DNA from: Pseudanabaena biceps
GTDB lineage: Bacteria > Cyanobacteriota > Cyanobacteriia > Pseudanabaenales > Pseudanabaenaceae
Reading direction: 5' to 3'
Assembly: GCA_013361095.1 (NCBI GenBank)
Contig: JAATWA010000001.1
Location: 2,945,001-3,009,000, forward strand
Length of the DNA stretch: 64,000 nucleotides
Shown: positions 1 through 11,380 of the stretch, piece after piece
Numbering within the stretch: position 1 is the first letter of the stretch
Layout: every line of letters begins with the position of its first letter
Notes under the pieces: model-generated
Told to the model about the DNA's origin: nothing
What the model saw: the letters and a program-made list of their open reading frames with translations, nothing else
Databases searched by the model: none
Position numbers and translations under genes: made by a program

Positions 1-38
1 CTTTACGCTCATCATAAACCTCGCATCTAGACAAATTT

Positions 39-3011
39 ATGAAGTTAATTGACTCAAAATTAATCATATTGAATAGGTTTAGGCGTTATTCTTTTGGGCT
101 ATTGATGGGGCTTGTGGGTTTGAGTTTGATGAGCGAAATTGTGGCTCGGCTGGGTGCTGAGGTTTTATGGTTTCAAGAAATAGGCTACTTGCCAATGTAC
201 TTATTACGGTTGGCGGTGCAAATTGGTTTGGGAGGGGGAGTATTGTCAATCGCCTTGGTTTATTTATGGCGAAATTTAGATATTGCGGAAAAGCTTAAAT
301 ATGCAGATTTACCCAACGATAATGATCGTCAAAATCTCAAACTGAAAAAGCGAATATTTAATACATCTCCATACATATCAGCATCATATATACCGACATC
401 TCTGCGGTTGCGTTGGCTATTGCCGCTAGTTTTGGGATTGAGTTTGTTGATTTGTTTGTTGATGCTTCACTACGGACAGGTAGCGATCGCGCAATGGCAG
501 CCATTAGTTTTACAGGCAAGGAATACGCCGATCGCTGATTTATTATTTCGACCAGAGATAGCTTGGAAGTTGGTAAGTCAGATATTTCAAGATCGTCGTT
601 TAGCAATTGTGACGACCAGTGCGGCGATCGCTTTGTTGATCTGTCCCAAGTTTCTGCTCAAGGCGATCGCTGTTGTTATTTCCGCATCAACGGCTTGGGT
701 GATTTCCCGCCAGTGGATGAAAATTATTCCTTCCTTTCAAGCTACTAGTTTTGAAAGAACTGAACCAGTTTTTAATCAGGACATTAGCTTTTATATATTT
801 AATTTACCGACTTTAGAAATTATTGAATTTGGGCTAACTGGTATTTGTGTGTATGGTTTGATTGCCGTGCTACTCACTTATTTACTCTCAGGAAATAGTC
901 TTAGTGAAGGCAAGTTTATCGGGATTTCCCATGATCAGCAGCGTCATCTATATGGACTTAGCGGGGTAGTGATGTTGGTAGTGGGTTTGAGTTATTGGCT
1001 CAATCGCTACGAACTTTTATATTCACCACGAGGTGTTTCCTATGGCGCTAGTTATACCGATATTGTGGTGCAGTTGCCAGTTTATGGAGGGTTGAGTATT
1101 TCGGCTTTAGTGATCGCGGGTTACTTGATTTTGAGGTGGATAAAATTTCATCGTCAGGCGGTAAGTCGTAAACCGATAATTTGGGCTTTACTTATCTATT
1201 TGGTGATGGCGATCGGATTGGGAAGTTTGTTGCCGATCGCGGTGCAGTCTTTGATCGTACAGCCCAATGAACTTGACCGTGAACAACCCTACATTCAACG
1301 TACAATTACGGCAACTCGCGCAGCCTTTGGACTAGAAAGTATTAATTCGCAAGTATTTAATCCACAGGGAAAATTAACTCAGCGATCGCTTCAGGAAAAT
1401 GACCTAACGATCCGCAATATCCGCCTGTGGGATAAGCAACCACTACTGGCTACCAATCGCCAACTGCAACAAATCCGTCTTTACTACAGTTTTCCCGATG
1501 CAGATATTGATCGCTATTCGATTAATGAAGATAAATTATCGAAAACTCCTGCGAGTCAGCAACAGGTACTCATCGCCGCTAGAGAATTGGAATATACTTC
1601 TGTTCCTCAAGAGGCGCAAACTTGGGTCAATCAGCATTTGATTTATACCCACGGTTACGGCTTTACCGTCAGTCCTGTTAACCGCGTCGGTGCGGGCGGA
1701 TTACCAGAATATTTTATAAAAGATATTGGCGTTACGGAGGGAACTCCCCTTACCACATCTAGCGAAGCGGTGCGAAGTAGCATTCCCATTAGTCAGCCGC
1801 GTATTTATTATGGCGAGAGTACTAACACTTATGTAATGACGGGTACGAAGGTTAAGGAACTTGATTATCCGAGTGACAATGATAATGTTTACAACATTTA
1901 TGATGGTAAGGGAGGGATTAAGCTCGATTCTTTTTGGCGGCGGATGTTGTTTGCTAAGTATTTGAATGATTGGCGAATGGCGGTGACTCCCGAATTTTCG
2001 ACGGAAACGAAGTTATTATTTCGCCGCAATATTATGCAAAGAATTAAAGCGATCGCTCCTTTTTTACGCTACGACAGCGATCCCTATTTAGTGGCTGCAA
2101 ATGTTAACCCAGAAGTTGCTGATCCCAGTAATCTCTATTGGATTGTTGACGCTTATACCACTAGCGATCGCTATCCCTATTCAGATGTCGGTAAAGAAGG
2201 AATCAATTACATTCGCAATTCGGTCAAAGTGGTGATTGATGCTTATCATGGCAAGGTAAATTTCTATATTGCTGAACCTAGCGATCCGATGATTCGCACA
2301 TGGTCAAAAATTTTTCCTGATCTATTTAAGCCCTTGAGTGCCATGCCTGAATCCTTACGGCAACATAGGCGTTATCCCGTGGACTTATTTTCGATGCAAT
2401 CAGAGCGTTTGATGACCTATCACATGACTGATTCGCAAGTGTTTTATAACCGTGAGGATCAATGGCAAATCCCAAATGAGGTTTATGGCGATAAACCTCG
2501 TATCGTAGAACCTTATTATTTAATTACTAGCTTGCCTGAAGTTCCCTTTGAGGAATTTATTCTATTATTGCCGTTTACCCCTAAGGAACGGACAAATTTG
2601 GTGGCATGGCTAGCAGCGCGATCGGATGGAGAGAACTATGGAAAGCTACTGCTCTATACTTTTCCTAAACAAATTTTGGTCTATGGGCCTGAACAAATCG
2701 AAGCGCGAATTAATCAAGATCCTGTCATTTCTCAACAGATTTCTCTGTGGAATCGTCAAGGTTCGCGCGTAATTCAAGGTAATTTATTGATCATTCCCAT
2801 TGAACAATCACTCTTATATGTGGAGCCTCTATATTTAGAGTCAACTCAAAATAAGTTGCCGACGTTAGTGCGGGTTGTGGTCGCCTACGAAAATAAAATT
2901 GTAATGGCGCAAACACTACAACAGGCGATTTCTGCCATTTTTGAGCCATTACCTAAAATTACTCAGCCCATAGTTCGTCCTGTCGAAGAAGTTCCTGTAG
3001 CAATACCTTAA
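39..3011 (+). CDS. UPF0182 family large membrane protein
   Basis: A 990-residue protein of the UPF0182 (COG1615) family, whose biochemical role is unknown. The N-terminal 400 or so residues contain several hydrophobic membrane segments (for example around 17-37, 52-74, 125-145, 262-285 and 385-405). The remainder is a large soluble part expected outside the cytoplasmic membrane, ending in a proline-rich tail. Length is normal for the family. The ATG at 39 is the first plausible start. The stop overlaps by 4 bp the end of the convergent permease gene. The family assignment is from recognised sequence style; no function is inferred. Confidence 0.85.
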   Translation: MKLIDSKLIILNRFRRYSFGLLMGLVGLSLMSEIVARLGAEVLWFQEIGYLPMYLLRLAVQIGLGGGVLSIALVYLWRNLDIAEKLKYADLPNDNDRQNLKLKKRIFNTSPYISASYIPTSLRLRWLLPLVLGLSLLICLLMLHYGQVAIAQWQPLVLQARNTPIADLLFRPEIAWKLVSQIFQDRRLAIVTTSAAIALLICPKFLLKAIAVVISASTAWVISRQWMKIIPSFQATSFERTEPVFNQDISFYIFNLPTLEIIEFGLTGICVYGLIAVLLTYLLSGNSLSEGKFIGISHDQQRHLYGLSGVVMLVVGLSYWLNRYELLYSPRGVSYGASYTDIVVQLPVYGGLSISALVIAGYLILRWIKFHRQAVSRKPIIWALLIYLVMAIGLGSLLPIAVQSLIVQPNELDREQPYIQRTITATRAAFGLESINSQVFNPQGKLTQRSLQENDLTIRNIRLWDKQPLLATNRQLQQIRLYYSFPDADIDRYSINEDKLSKTPASQQQVLIAARELEYTSVPQEAQTWVNQHLIYTHGYGFTVSPVNRVGAGGLPEYFIKDIGVTEGTPLTTSSEAVRSSIPISQPRIYYGESTNTYVMTGTKVKELDYPSDNDNVYNIYDGKGGIKLDSFWRRMLFAKYLNDWRMAVTPEFSTETKLLFRRNIMQRIKAIAPFLRYDSDPYLVAANVNPEVADPSNLYWIVDAYTTSDRYPYSDVGKEGINYIRNSVKVVIDAYHGKVNFYIAEPSDPMIRTWSKIFPDLFKPLSAMPESLRQHRRYPVDLFSMQSERLMTYHMTDSQVFYNREDQWQIPNEVYGDKPRIVEPYYLITSLPEVPFEEFILLLPFTPKERTNLVAWLAARSDGENYGKLLLYTFPKQILVYGPEQIEARINQDPVISQQISLWNRQGSRVIQGNLLIIPIEQSLLYVEPLYLESTQNKLPTLVRVVVAYENKIVMAQTLQQAISAIFEPLPKITQPIVRPVEEVPVAIP

Positions 3012-4939
3012 CCCCCAACATGAATTAATGGTCTGCTTTCAGGATTCTTTTCCGCTTTGCGTAATACTTCGCGTGTCACCACAGCAATATCACCTTCGCC
3101 GAATAAAATAAATCGCATCAAATATTGAATGGGATTACCCTCAGCCCAACCAAAATAAACGTGAGGTAATTTATTGGTGCGATCGCGAATATGTAGAAGA
3201 ATTGCGGCGATTGTATTGGGAACTGCGGCTCCTTGCGATCTCAAGATTCGGTGATTACCAATCTGTATCCCCTGAATGTTAATTTTTCCAGTAAATTCTG
3301 AAGGATCGGAAATGAGAATTTCTAAGAAAAGAATCGGATCATTTGGAGGAATATGGTTGTCTTCACGGGTTTTGATTTCTTTTATAGCATATTCTGCCTC
3401 ATCACCCTTATTGCGACGGTGAGAAATAATTCTAATGATTCTTTCACTTTCTTGAGCAATGAAACTTTGAGCTATTTCATCGATTTCAATGGTTTCTACT
3501 CTCAATTCTGTAGAGCGCCATACCCTTGAAATTAAAGAGGTCGCAATTATCGCCACAATGAAAGTTGCTGCGATCTTGATTCCTTCGGGACGCTCGATGA
3601 TATTGGCTATGGTTGTGTAGATAAATACAACGGTAATACTACTAAAGATGAAAGTACTACGCTTAGAGCCATGTTTTCTACTAGCAAGAGTTACGGCAAA
3701 AGCGGCGGAACTCATTAGCACAAGTACGCCTGTAGCGTAGGCTCCGCCTTGAGCTTCCACATCGGCCTTAAACAGTAATGTGACAAAAAAAGCGATCGCG
3801 GTATATACCAACACTAAAGGACGAGTTAATAATGTCCAATCGGGAGCCATGCCATAGCGAGGTAAATAGCGTGGCACGATATTTAATAAACCTGCCATTG
3901 CGGATGCGCCCGCAAACCATAAAATTGCGATCGTGCTGAGGTCATAAATTGTACCGAAGACGTTACCTAAATAAAGATGAGTTAAATAAGCAAGAGCGCG
4001 TCCATTGGCTTTACCTCCAACCGCAAACTCCGTAACAGGGATTAACAGTGTCGTCACAAAACTGCTAGTTAGCAAAAAGAAACTCATTGTCAGAGCCGCC
4101 GCCGTTAGCATTTTATGAGTGTTTTTAACCCTGCCTCTTGGATGTTCTTCCGTATCCTTGATACCACCTTTAATAAGTGGCATGACCGCAACGCCTGTTT
4201 CAAATCCCGATAGTCCTAAGGCTAGTTTAGGGAATATTAATGCAGAAATTCCTAATAGTTGAAGAGGATTTTGATTGTTGGCAAATAGCGCTGTCTGCCA
4301 ATTGGTGATTGTTTCAGGATGGAGAAAGATTTGATATATGCCCACAGAAATAGTGACTGCATTCAAAATCAAATAAACAATTACTAAGATGACTGCGATG
4401 CTGATGGCTTCGCGAAAACCCTTAAGGAAAATCCCCCCTAACAATCCAATTAAAACTAAGGTAATGGGAATTGTTTGTTCATGAAAAAATGCGGGTACTA
4501 GGGGGTTCTCGACGATGTGAGCGGTGGCATCTGCGGCTGAGAGCGTGATTGTAATAATAAAATCTGTTGCCACAAAACCAAGTAAACAGAGGACAAATAA
4601 CTTCCCCTGCCACCAAGGTAGGAGACGCTCTAGCATTGAGATAGAGCCTTCGCCGTGATGACTTGTCGCCGCCACTCTACGGTAGATCGGTAAGGCTCCA
4701 AATAGAGTCAATAGAATTAAGATCAAAGTAGCGATCGGCGAGAGTGCGCCTGCTGCTAAGGCAGCTATTCCAGGTTGATAACCGAGCGTTGAAAAATAAT
4801 CTACGCCCGTTAAGCACATTACTTGCCACCAAGAATGCTTGGGAGAGTCTTCAGCGCCTTTTTCTGAGTGATTACCTGACATTAACCAGTTCACGAAATG
4901 TCCGCGGTAACTATTGAATGACGAAATTGGTGAAGTCAA
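3008..4939 (-). CDS. APC-superfamily amino acid permease
   Basis: A 643-residue inner-membrane transporter of the APC superfamily (COG0531). About twelve hydrophobic segments fill residues 40-465, opening with the typical [14 protein letters not shown] stretch of TM1 and carrying [15 protein letters not shown] further on. A hydrophilic C-terminal domain of about 170 residues, probably cytoplasmic, follows. The substrate cannot be read from sequence. The open frame begins with TTG at 4939, preceded by AGGG at a suitable distance; the first ATG lies 19 codons inside, just before the hydrophobic region, so the exact start is open. It is convergent with the UPF0182 gene. Confidence 0.8.
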   Translation of the reverse strand: MTSPISSFNSYRGHFVNWLMSGNHSEKGAEDSPKHSWWQVMCLTGVDYFSTLGYQPGIAALAAGALSPIATLILILLTLFGALPIYRRVAATSHHGEGSISMLERLLPWWQGKLFVLCLLGFVATDFIITITLSAADATAHIVENPLVPAFFHEQTIPITLVLIGLLGGIFLKGFREAISIAVILVIVYLILNAVTISVGIYQIFLHPETITNWQTALFANNQNPLQLLGISALIFPKLALGLSGFETGVAVMPLIKGGIKDTEEHPRGRVKNTHKMLTAAALTMSFFLLTSSFVTTLLIPVTEFAVGGKANGRALAYLTHLYLGNVFGTIYDLSTIAILWFAGASAMAGLLNIVPRYLPRYGMAPDWTLLTRPLVLVYTAIAFFVTLLFKADVEAQGGAYATGVLVLMSSAAFAVTLASRKHGSKRSTFIFSSITVVFIYTTIANIIERPEGIKIAATFIVAIIATSLISRVWRSTELRVETIEIDEIAQSFIAQESERIIRIISHRRNKGDEAEYAIKEIKTREDNHIPPNDPILFLEILISDPSEFTGKINIQGIQIGNHRILRSQGAAVPNTIAAILLHIRDRTNKLPHVYFGWAEGNPIQYLMRFILFGEGDIAVVTREVLRKAEKNPESRPLIHVGG

Positions 4940-5043
4940 CTAACTAACCCTGATTATTGCAATGTATGAGCCTTAACTATTTTAGGAAAAACTGTAAGTA
5001 GTTAGAGATACCAACAAATATAAAGCCTTGTACTCTATGGCGC

Positions 5044-5069
5044 AACCACAAAGACGAGGCTTTGTGGTT
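5044..5069 (+). terminator. Hairpin followed by a T-rich run
   Basis: A 10-bp perfect stem (AACCACAAAG / CTTTGTGGTT) around a 6-nt loop, followed on the plus strand by AGTTTTTTAT. It looks like an intrinsic terminator reading rightwards, but no plus-strand gene lies upstream. It may only be a structured 3-prime end for the minus-strand copper chaperone mRNA. Confidence 0.4.
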
Positions 5070-5125
5070 AGTTTTTTATGCCTAGCTACCTATGCAGTTT
5101 TTCCTGTGCTGGCTTAGAGATTTTA

Positions 5126-5320
5126 CTACGCTACTTCATGCCCTGCGATCGCTATGAGTTCACGAATTTTTAGTTCAGTTAGTTGACTTTCGATATTAAT
5201 GGATTTGGTCGTAGCATCGCCTTGAACTAAAGCTGACTGATCAACTGATTGAATGGCTTTGGTAATGGTCTCAATACAACTATTACAGCCAATGGAAGGA
5301 ACAGAAAGTGTTAAATTCAT
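5126..5320 (-). CDS. Atx1-like copper chaperone (HMA domain)
   Basis: A 64-residue single-domain heavy-metal-associated protein. The metal loop is SIGCNSC, a CxxC motif at residues 12-15, in the position of the copper-binding loop of cyanobacterial Atx1. The C-terminal IAGHEV matches the Atx1 style, where a histidine close to the end contributes to copper handling. Atx1 passes Cu(I) to the P-type ATPases CtaA and PacS that feed thylakoid plastocyanin. Neither ATPase is nearby. Length equals that of Synechocystis Atx1. Confidence 0.8.
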   Translation of the reverse strand: MNLTLSVPSIGCNSCIETITKAIQSVDQSALVQGDATTKSINIESQLTELKIRELIAIAGHEVA

Positions 5321-5406
5321 AAATACTTAATATCACGTTATTGCAATAGCAATTATAGTTGATGGATGACTTACAGCAGTTTTCCCTCAAAAGAACTATT
5401 GGTACC

Positions 5407-5453
5407 AGAAGATTTTTGAAAGACTTGCTAAGCAAGTCTTTCAAAAATCTTCT
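5407..5453. repeat. Intergenic palindrome, 23-bp arms
   Basis: Perfect 23-bp arms (AGAAGATTTTTGAAAGACTT plus three bases) around one base. It belongs to the class of long intergenic palindromes found across the window but lacks the GC-rich core. It lies upstream of the histidine kinase. Confidence 0.85.
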
Positions 5454-5537
5454 TGGATTTTAAGAAAGCGAAAAGCGCTGTAATAAATAATTAAAATAAT
5501 ATCGACATAGCTTAGACTGTCAAAGGATTTGGCGATT

Positions 5538-8351
5538 ATGCAAGATATCCTAGATCATGTCCAATGTGGAATTTTTGTTCTGGAAGTTGTCCCCAATCTC
5601 CAGAATGTAGATAATCAAGAATTTCGATTAAGCTTTGCGATCGCCAACCAGCGATTTGTGCAGATGATTTTTGGCGATCGCATTACTGATCAGACAGTTG
5701 ATATTGTAGGATTACAACCCTGTGAATGTTTGCCCAAAGATCTGAGCGAATTATTAAATACCCAAGTTGCTCAATGTCTGCAAACTCGACAAGTAATTAA
5801 TTTTGAGATCAAGCCCGACTTTGTGGCGACTCGGACGCTATCGATTTCCTTGTCTTTGCAAACTAAAAATGATGTGATGGTCGCAGATCCTAACTTATTG
5901 AAGATTGTTGGCACTTGCCATGAAATTGCTGCGATCTCTGATCCTCCATTACAAGAACTTACTAACAATAAGTTTAAACATCTAATTAGCGAGGTGTCTG
6001 ATGCCTTTGTGGTGGTGGATCAGGAGGGGGTAGTGCGCTATATCAATCCATCCGCAGAAAATTTATTTGGTTGTAAAGCCGAACAGATTATTGGGGAAAC
6101 CTTTGGAATGCCTGTAGTGTCAGGGGAAAGCACTGATATTGATGTGATTAATAGAGGTAAAACTACGATTGCTGAGATGCGCGTGTCTGAAGCGATCGAT
6201 GCCGATCGCCGTGTTTATGTAGTTGCCTCGTTGCGCGATGTGTCAGAACGTAAGCGGGTAGAATCATCATTGCGTTTGCGCGAGAGAGCGATCGCGGCAA
6301 GCTCGAACGGAATTGTGATTACCGATGCCACGCATTCTAGCAACCCGATAATCTATGTAAATCCAAGCTTTGAGAGGATTACAGGCTATAGCGCGGCGGA
6401 GGTGATCGGACGTGACTGTCGCTTTTTACAAGGTGGCGATCGCCATCAAATTGGCACCTTAGATTTACATCAAGCCATTCAAGAAAAGAGAGAATGTCAT
6501 GCTGTTTTGCTCAACTATCGCAAAGATGGTTCTCCATTTTGGAATGATCTCTATATAGCTCCTGTATTTAGTGATTATGGAGAATTAACTAACTACATCG
6601 GTATTCAGACTGATATTACGGAGCAAGTTAAGTCTACTCAAAGGCTCCTTGAGAGCGAGGAGAGATTGCGGACTGTACTGACTTCAATAAAAGAGGGAAT
6701 TACCTTTAGTGATGACTCAGGCTACTTTGCAATCTTTAATGAAGGAATGGAAAATCTGACGGGATATACAATTACCGAAGCTAATGGCAGTCATGACTTT
6801 ACCAGCTTTTTATATCCTGATCCTAGGGAACAAAGTAAAGCTTTGCAACGGTTGCAGTATTTACAGCAAAGTCCTCAACAAAATGGTCAAGTGATGACTA
6901 TTGAAACTCAGATTTGCCATAGAGATGGTACGTTTAAAGATGTATTAGTGTCCACTAGAGTCGTCGCTTACAAAGGTAAGCGGATGTATTTAAGTAGTTA
7001 TTACGATATTACTGAACGGAAGAAAGTAGAGACACAAATTCTTTACCAAAACGAACGGGAAAGATTATTAAATGCAATTTTGCTTAAAATTCAGTGCGAG
7101 CTAAATCTTGACCAAATATTAGCAATTACTGTTAAAGAAGCCCAAGAATTATTACGCATTGATCGCGTGGTTATTTATCAATTTCAAGATGATTGGAGTG
7201 GTAAATTTGTGGTGGAAGCAGTAAAAGATTTGGAGTTGTCAATCTTGGGCAAAATAGTTAAAGAGTCATGCTTCAATCAATCGTTTAGTCAGCGATATCA
7301 AAATAATTTTATATCGAGTATTAATGATGTTGAGATGGCGGAGCTAAGCCCTTGCCATAAAGAGCTTTTACAATCATTTAATGTCAAGGCTAACATTGTT
7401 GTCGGAATTTCCTTTGGCGGCAAATTGTGGGGATTATTAATTGCTCATCAATGTTTGCAGCCGCGTAATTGGGAAGACTTTGAAATTGATCTACTCAGAC
7501 AACTTGCTAATCATGTGGCGATCGCAATTCAGCAAGTACAACTTTTTGATCGGGTACAGGATCTCAATAAAAATTTAGAACATCAAGTGGCGGAACGGAC
7601 ACAGCAATTAGAGCAAAGCCTCATCCAATTAGAAAGAGCTTTACACAAAGAGAAAGAACTGAATGAACTAAAGTCACAATTTATCTCTAGAGCCTCCCAT
7701 GAATTTCGGACTCCACTAGCGACAATTCAGACCGCCAGTGATTTACTGCGAAATTATGGACATAAAATGTCCGACGAAAAAAAATTAGAGAGAATTGATA
7801 AGATTCAACGCGAAGTCAAAGGAATGACTAGTCTATTAGAAGAAGTGCTAATTATCGGTAAAACTGAATCTGGAAAGTTTAATTTGAATTTAGAGACAAT
7901 CGTGCTTGAAGATTTCTGCTTAGAAGTAATTGAACAAGCTAAGTTGATTGGTACTGGTAATCATCAAGTTGTATTTCAAAATATTAATACCCCCGAACAG
8001 ATCACTACTGATCCTAAATTCCTGAAGCAAATAATTTCTAACCTCCTATCTAACGCAATTAAATATTCTCCTGATGGTAGTGATATTAAATTTATGATTT
8101 CTCAAACTAATGATCACTTGCCTAGACTTCTATTAGAATTTCAAGACTATGGAATTGGCATTCCTTTAATTGAGCAAGAAAAAATCTTTGAGCATTTTTA
8201 TCGCGCCCGTAATGTCGGTGTGATTGTCGGTACTGGGCTAGGAATGGCAATTATTAAAAATTCAGTGGAAATTCTTGGTGGTACAATTCAACTGGATAGC
8301 AATGAAGGTAAGGGAACAAATGTAAAAGTAAAATTACCTATCTTCCCTTAG
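5538..8351 (+). CDS. Multi-PAS sensor histidine kinase with LOV-like PAS and cyanobacteriochrome-type GAF
   Basis: A soluble 937-residue kinase with no membrane segment. From the N-terminus: PAS-like region (1-115), PAS (144-236), a third PAS (247-359) with the LOV-type signature GRDCRFLQ (Cys294) and the LOV-style NYRKDG, FWN and GIQTDIT stretches, a fourth PAS (373-495), GAF (505-671), coiled coil (672-713), HisKA with SHEFRTPL (His721), and HATPase with N box (NLLSNAIKYS), DYGIGIP and GTGLGMAI. The GAF carries ESCF (Cys578) and SPCH (Cys606-His607), placed like the two bilin-attaching cysteines of DXCF cyanobacteriochromes. ATG 5538 is chosen over TTG 5529 because AAAGGA lies 10 nt upstream of it. 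The response regulator follows after 15 bp. Light sensing is inferred, not shown. Confidence 0.88.
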   Translation: MQDILDHVQCGIFVLEVVPNLQNVDNQEFRLSFAIANQRFVQMIFGDRITDQTVDIVGLQPCECLPKDLSELLNTQVAQCLQTRQVINFEIKPDFVATRTLSISLSLQTKNDVMVADPNLLKIVGTCHEIAAISDPPLQELTNNKFKHLISEVSDAFVVVDQEGVVRYINPSAENLFGCKAEQIIGETFGMPVVSGESTDIDVINRGKTTIAEMRVSEAIDADRRVYVVASLRDVSERKRVESSLRLRERAIAASSNGIVITDATHSSNPIIYVNPSFERITGYSAAEVIGRDCRFLQGGDRHQIGTLDLHQAIQEKRECHAVLLNYRKDGSPFWNDLYIAPVFSDYGELTNYIGIQTDITEQVKSTQRLLESEERLRTVLTSIKEGITFSDDSGYFAIFNEGMENLTGYTITEANGSHDFTSFLYPDPREQSKALQRLQYLQQSPQQNGQVMTIETQICHRDGTFKDVLVSTRVVAYKGKRMYLSSYYDITERKKVETQILYQNERERLLNAILLKIQCELNLDQILAITVKEAQELLRIDRVVIYQFQDDWSGKFVVEAVKDLELSILGKIVKESCFNQSFSQRYQNNFISSINDVEMAELSPCHKELLQSFNVKANIVVGISFGGKLWGLLIAHQCLQPRNWEDFEIDLLRQLANHVAIAIQQVQLFDRVQDLNKNLEHQVAERTQQLEQSLIQLERALHKEKELNELKSQFISRASHEFRTPLATIQTASDLLRNYGHKMSDEKKLERIDKIQREVKGMTSLLEEVLIIGKTESGKFNLNLETIVLEDFCLEVIEQAKLIGTGNHQVVFQNINTPEQITTDPKFLKQIISNLLSNAIKYSPDGSDIKFMISQTNDHLPRLLLEFQDYGIGIPLIEQEKIFEHFYRARNVGVIVGTGLGMAIIKNSVEILGGTIQLDSNEGKGTNVKVKLPIFP

Positions 8352-8366
8352 TAACTAAAAATAACT

Positions 8367-10091
8367 ATGACAACGATACTAGTCATTGAAGATGTGGAAT
8401 CATTACGCGAAGAAATTATGGAGACACTCTCCTATGAGGGTTTCGACGTATTGGGGGCAGAAAATGGATTGGTTGGAGTACAGATTGCTAAAACCTACTT
8501 GCCGAATCTAATTATTTGCGATATAGCAATGCCTGAATTAGATGGCTATGGCACTCTCATTGCGTTGCGACAAGATACGACGACATCAATGATTCCCTTT
8601 GTTTTCCTCACCGCAATGACAGATAGAGGGGATATGCGTCAAGCCATGCAATTAGGAGCTGATGACTATCTCACTAAACCCTTCACTTCGGCAGAGCTAT
8701 TGGGCGCGATCGCTTCGCGATTACAGAAATACAACTCAGTTAAAGAGCATTATTACGACGAGATCAAGGCGGTTGGGGAAAGGTTTGAATACCTATCACA
8801 TCATGATGGGCTGACCCAATTACCTAATCGGATTTTGTTTCAGGAATCCGTGATCCAAGAATTGCTACACGCCAAAATTAATAATAAGTTGCTAGCTTTG
8901 CTGTTCTTAGATATGGATAACTTTAATATCATTAACAACACCCTTGGTAATGATATTGGTGATCAATTATTTAAGGCGATCGCCGAAAGGCTCCGCCGAT
9001 ATATGGCTCCCTGCGATATGGTGGCTCGGATACAGGGGGATGAGTTTGCTTTGATTGTGTCTGATGTTAGTGATGTGGTCAATGTCAAGCTAGTGGCGCA
9101 AAAAATCTTGGATTTATTAAGCCGCCCTTACAATTTGTATGGTCATGAAATTTTTATTACCAGTAGTGTTGGCATCAGCATTTTTCCTGAAGATACTCAA
9201 GATGCAGAAGGGCTAATCAAAAATGCTGAATTAGCGATGTATTACGCCAAAAATCACGGTAGAAATAGCTACAAGCTCTATAGTCCTGATTTAAATGTGC
9301 AGTCTTCTGAGTATATGGCTCTCGCTAATAGTCTGCATAGAGCGATCGATCGCCAAGAATTTCGGGTGTTTTATCAGCCTTTAGTAAGCTTGAAATCAGG
9401 AAAAATTGTGGGAGCCGAGGCACTAGCGCGGTGGCAGCATCCTGATTTGGGGATCATTATGCCGAGCAAATTTATTCTCGTTGCTGAGCAAACAGGCTTG
9501 ATTTTGCGACTAAGCGAACTAATTTTGTCGTCAGTTTGCTTGCAAATGCAATCGTGGAAACAAAGGGGGATTGATTATGGATTTGTGGCGGTGAACCTAT
9601 CAGGACAACATTTTCGTCCCGACAATAACTTAATTGAGATGATTCGTAAAGTTTTGATAGAGACATCAGTAGAGCCGCACCAACTAGAATTAGAGCTTAC
9701 CGAAAGCATCATTATGCAAAATGCAGAATTTACGGTGAATGTATTGACCCAGTTACAGGCAATGGGTGTAAAAGTTGCGATCGATGATTTTGGTACAGGT
9801 TACTCCTCGCTAAGCTACCTCAAGCATTTTCCTGTGAATACTCTCAAAATTGATCGCTGTTTTGTACAAGATATAGCTAGCGATCGCCACGATGCTACTA
9901 TTTCTTTGGCTATCATCGATTTAGCCCATAGTCTATCGCTAGAAGTTGTGGCTGAAGGGGTAGAAACTTTTGAGCAGCTCGAGTTTCTCCGTGAGCATGG
10001 TTGCGATCAAATTCAAGGTTATTTTTTTAGTCCACCTCTACCTGTAGTTGAATTTGAGAAAATCTTGCTTGATGGTAAAAGCTTGAACTAG
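8367..10091 (+). CDS. Response regulator with GGDEF and EAL domains (c-di-GMP turnover)
   Basis: A 574-residue protein: receiver domain (1-125, phospho-acceptor Asp52 in ICDIAMPE, conserved Lys in LTKPF), GGDEF domain (140-300) and EAL domain (315-565). The diguanylate cyclase motif is degenerate, reading QGDEF at residues 223-227. The phosphodiesterase motifs are complete: EALARW (351-356), NLSGQHF, ELTES, DDFGTGYSSL, LKIDRCFV and AEGVET. Net activity is therefore most likely c-di-GMP hydrolysis, with the GGDEF part perhaps regulatory or weakly active. It lies 15 bp downstream of the histidine kinase on the same strand, so it is probably the cognate regulator. Confidence 0.9.
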   Translation: MTTILVIEDVESLREEIMETLSYEGFDVLGAENGLVGVQIAKTYLPNLIICDIAMPELDGYGTLIALRQDTTTSMIPFVFLTAMTDRGDMRQAMQLGADDYLTKPFTSAELLGAIASRLQKYNSVKEHYYDEIKAVGERFEYLSHHDGLTQLPNRILFQESVIQELLHAKINNKLLALLFLDMDNFNIINNTLGNDIGDQLFKAIAERLRRYMAPCDMVARIQGDEFALIVSDVSDVVNVKLVAQKILDLLSRPYNLYGHEIFITSSVGISIFPEDTQDAEGLIKNAELAMYYAKNHGRNSYKLYSPDLNVQSSEYMALANSLHRAIDRQEFRVFYQPLVSLKSGKIVGAEALARWQHPDLGIIMPSKFILVAEQTGLILRLSELILSSVCLQMQSWKQRGIDYGFVAVNLSGQHFRPDNNLIEMIRKVLIETSVEPHQLELELTESIIMQNAEFTVNVLTQLQAMGVKVAIDDFGTGYSSLSYLKHFPVNTLKIDRCFVQDIASDRHDATISLAIIDLAHSLSLEVVAEGVETFEQLEFLREHGCDQIQGYFFSPPLPVVEFEKILLDGKSLN

Positions 10092-10180
10092 CCTAAAAAT
10101 AGACAGTTTCTAAATTTTTTAGCTCTTGATTCAAGGCAAAGCGCTGTAAACTTTTAATAACTTCTTTCAACCCATATTTC

Positions 10181-11251
10181 ATGAGTCAAATTAAACGCGC
10201 CCTGATTACAGGTATTACTGGTCAAGATGGATCGTACCTATCGGAATTGCTATTGGCAAAAGGTTATGAAGTCCATGGCATCATTCGCCGTTCCTCCACA
10301 ATTAATACAGATCGTATCGATCACCTTTATCAAGATCCCCATTTGCCAGAAACTAAGTTATTTTTGCATTATGGTGACTTGACTGATGGAACAACCCTTG
10401 GGCGAATTTTAGAAGCTGTTCAGCCCAATGAAGTTTTTAACCTTGGTGCTCAGTCCCATGTGCGCGTTAGTTTTGATTCACCTGAATATACGGTTGATGC
10501 CGTGGGAATGGGGACATTGCGTTTGCTGGAAGCTTTGCGTGACTACCAGCAACGCAACGATCGCGAAATTAGGTTTTATCAAGCTGGATCTTCAGAAATG
10601 TATGGCTTAGTTCAAGCTGTCCCTCAAAACGAAGAAACTCCTTTTTATCCTCGCAGTCCCTATGCCTGTGCCAAGGTCTATGCCCATTGGCAAACGATTA
10701 ACTATCGTGAGTCTTATGGAATATTCGCTTGCAACGGTATTTTGTTTAACCATGAGTCTCCTCGTCGTGGTGAAACCTTTGTAACTCGCAAGATTACGCG
10801 GGCGATCGCGCGTATCGTAGCAAATCAGCAGAAAAAGCTATACCTAGGCAACCTTGACTCAAAGCGTGACTGGGGCTATGCCAAGGACTATGTGGAAGCG
10901 ATGTGGTTGATGCTGCAACAAGAAAAGCCCGATGACTATGTGGTTTCTACTGGTGAAACACATTCCGTGCGGGAGTTTTTAGAAGCAGCCTTTGCTTATG
11001 TCAATCTCAATTGGGAAGAATATGTAGAAATTGATCCTCGCTATTTCCGACCTGCGGAAGTTGACTTGTTGCTAGGCGATTGTACTAAGGCAAGGCAAAA
11101 GTTAGGTTGGGAACCAAAAGTGACCTTTAAAGATTTGGTTGAGCTAATGGTTGACGCTGACTTAGAAGCCTTGGGTTTACCAAATCCTAAAGGTACAGTT
11201 GCTCAAGATATTGCGACCCTACGCAAGTCTGGTCAACCTGCAACTTGGTAG
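10181..11251 (+). CDS. gmd: GDP-mannose 4,6-dehydratase
   Basis: A 356-residue short-chain dehydrogenase/reductase that converts GDP-D-mannose to GDP-4-keto-6-deoxymannose. The NADP-binding glycine motif [10 protein letters not shown] is at the N-terminus, the catalytic region has SSEMYG and the YxxxK pair in [12 protein letters not shown], and the typical [17 protein letters not shown] and [15 protein letters not shown] stretches are present. Length is usual. The fcl gene follows after 129 bp, so the pair supplies GDP-L-fucose for surface polysaccharide or glycoprotein. Confidence 0.95.
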   Translation: MSQIKRALITGITGQDGSYLSELLLAKGYEVHGIIRRSSTINTDRIDHLYQDPHLPETKLFLHYGDLTDGTTLGRILEAVQPNEVFNLGAQSHVRVSFDSPEYTVDAVGMGTLRLLEALRDYQQRNDREIRFYQAGSSEMYGLVQAVPQNEETPFYPRSPYACAKVYAHWQTINYRESYGIFACNGILFNHESPRRGETFVTRKITRAIARIVANQQKKLYLGNLDSKRDWGYAKDYVEAMWLMLQQEKPDDYVVSTGETHSVREFLEAAFAYVNLNWEEYVEIDPRYFRPAEVDLLLGDCTKARQKLGWEPKVTFKDLVELMVDADLEALGLPNPKGTVAQDIATLRKSGQPATW

Positions 11252-11380
11252 TCTAGGTTCTCATGTTTGCTATTTTTTGATGGGAGCGTAGCGTTTTCCC
11301 ATTTAGCTAAGTTCATAAAAGCGAAGTCTATAAAACCGTTTCTCCTCAAGATATAGGAAGCGGTTTCATGCTTCGTCAAC

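Noticed and set aside
5529..5537. TTG start for the histidine kinase
   Set aside because: The ribosome-binding sequence AAAGGA would touch this codon; the ATG at 5538 has proper spacing.
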